Assembly: GCA_003166955.1 (NCBI GenBank)
Contig: PMUI01000090.1
Coordinates: 456 to 40,894 of the forward strand
DNA from: Acidobacterium sp.
GTDB lineage: Bacteria > Acidobacteriota > Terriglobia > Terriglobales > Acidobacteriaceae
Reading direction: 5' to 3'
Length of the DNA: 40,439 nt
The notes under the pieces were generated by a model, which was not told the origin of the DNA, did no database searches, and saw only the letters and a list, made by a program, of their open reading frames with translations. Position 1 is the first letter of the stretch, and each line of letters begins with the position of its first letter. A program made the position numbers and the translations under genes. Below, piece by piece: positions 40,047 through 40,439 of this stretch.

Positions 40047-40439
40047 TCAGACTTCCACCGAGTGATCGACCAGACCGCCCGGGATCGGAACTCCGGCGGC
40101 CTTGAGGCGCTCGGTAAACTTGGGAACGATACCGGTGGAACGGAATCGTCCCTTCACCTTGCCGTTTTCCGCAATGCCTTCCTTTTCGAAAACGAAGATA
40201 TCCTGCATGCTGATGACATCGCTGTAGGCCCCGGTCAACTCGGTGATGTGCGTGATGCGGCGGCTGCCATCGCTCATACGCGCCACCTGGATGATGAGGT
40301 GAATGGCGGAGGCGATCTGCATGCGGATGGCCTTTTCCGGAAGACGAATGTCTCCCATCAGGCACATGGTTTCCAGACGAGCCAGACCGTCGCGGGGAGT
40401 GTTGGCGTGAATGGTGGTGATGGAGCCGTCGTGGCCGGT
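40047..40439 (-). CDS. tadA: Tad pilus assembly ATPase TadA/CpaF, C-terminal fragment (gene continues outside window)
   Basis: The last 130 residues of the secretion-type (GspE/VirB11-like) ATPase that powers Tad pilus assembly. The frame is open to the window edge and begins [20 protein letters not shown], the characteristic CpaF segment containing the conserved His box. It continues [61 protein letters not shown] and ends at [14 protein letters not shown]. The Walker A and B regions lie outside the window. The tadB gene follows after 12 bases. Confidence 0.95.
   Translation of the reverse strand, partial: TGHDGSITTIHANTPRDGLARLETMCLMGDIRLPEKAIRMQIASAIHLIIQVARMSDGSRRITHITELTGAYSDVISMQDIFVFEKEGIAENGKVKGRFRSTGIVPKFTERLKAAGVPIPGGLVDHSVEV

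Overview
The window is about 40 kb of GC-rich bacterial DNA. It looks like a chromosome segment of an Acidobacteriota member, probably class Terriglobia. That placement is inferred from gene content: a long Oar-like TonB-dependent receptor with an N-terminal carboxypeptidase-regulatory domain, a set of secreted glycoside hydrolases (GH105, GH38, GH2, GH3), zinc-ribbon/DUF4870 proteins, an ECF42-type sigma factor, and tad genes next to a DUF192 gene. No phage, transposase or CRISPR array was seen.

Region by region. 1-2.9 kb: the 3' part of serS, a small one-TM protein, and a LolA-like lipoprotein-sorting protein. This run is split by an XRE regulator/membrane-protein pair that has its own promoter and lies between two copies of a 66-bp direct repeat. 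2.9-3.5 kb: an AT-richer gene-free stretch with a strong hairpin and a terminator, possibly a small RNA. 3.5-6.5 kb: two zinc-ribbon membrane proteins and a divergent class I isoprenoid-synthase-like protein. 6.6-22.3 kb: a glycan-degradation region with GH105-DUF4350, the TonB receptor, two tRNA genes (Cys, Gly), a GH38 alpha-mannosidase, a discoidin-GH2 exo-glycosidase and a GH3 enzyme. All of these enzymes carry signal peptides.

22.6-31.7 kb: two convergent operons that look like one envelope system. The plus operon encodes a transpeptidase-only penicillin-binding-like protein and a SpoIID/LytB protein fused to an HExxH metalloprotease-like domain (ATGA overlap). The minus operon encodes a DUF1175 lipoprotein, a 1568-residue thioester alpha-2-macroglobulin and a six-TM protein (28-bp and 4-bp overlaps). 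The 3' ends of the two operons overlap by 74 bp. This is the most interesting part of the window.

31.8-37.3 kb: an ECF42 sigma factor, a solitary hypF, and a YceI/MarR/NAD(P)-binding module in which two near-identical 20-bp sites mark a probable MarR regulon. 37.3-40.4 kb: the tail of a tad pilus operon (tadA-tadB-tadC) followed by two tiny paralogous one-TM proteins of 32 and 30 residues and a DUF192 protein.

Family assignments come from reading motifs in the translated sequence. No database search was run.
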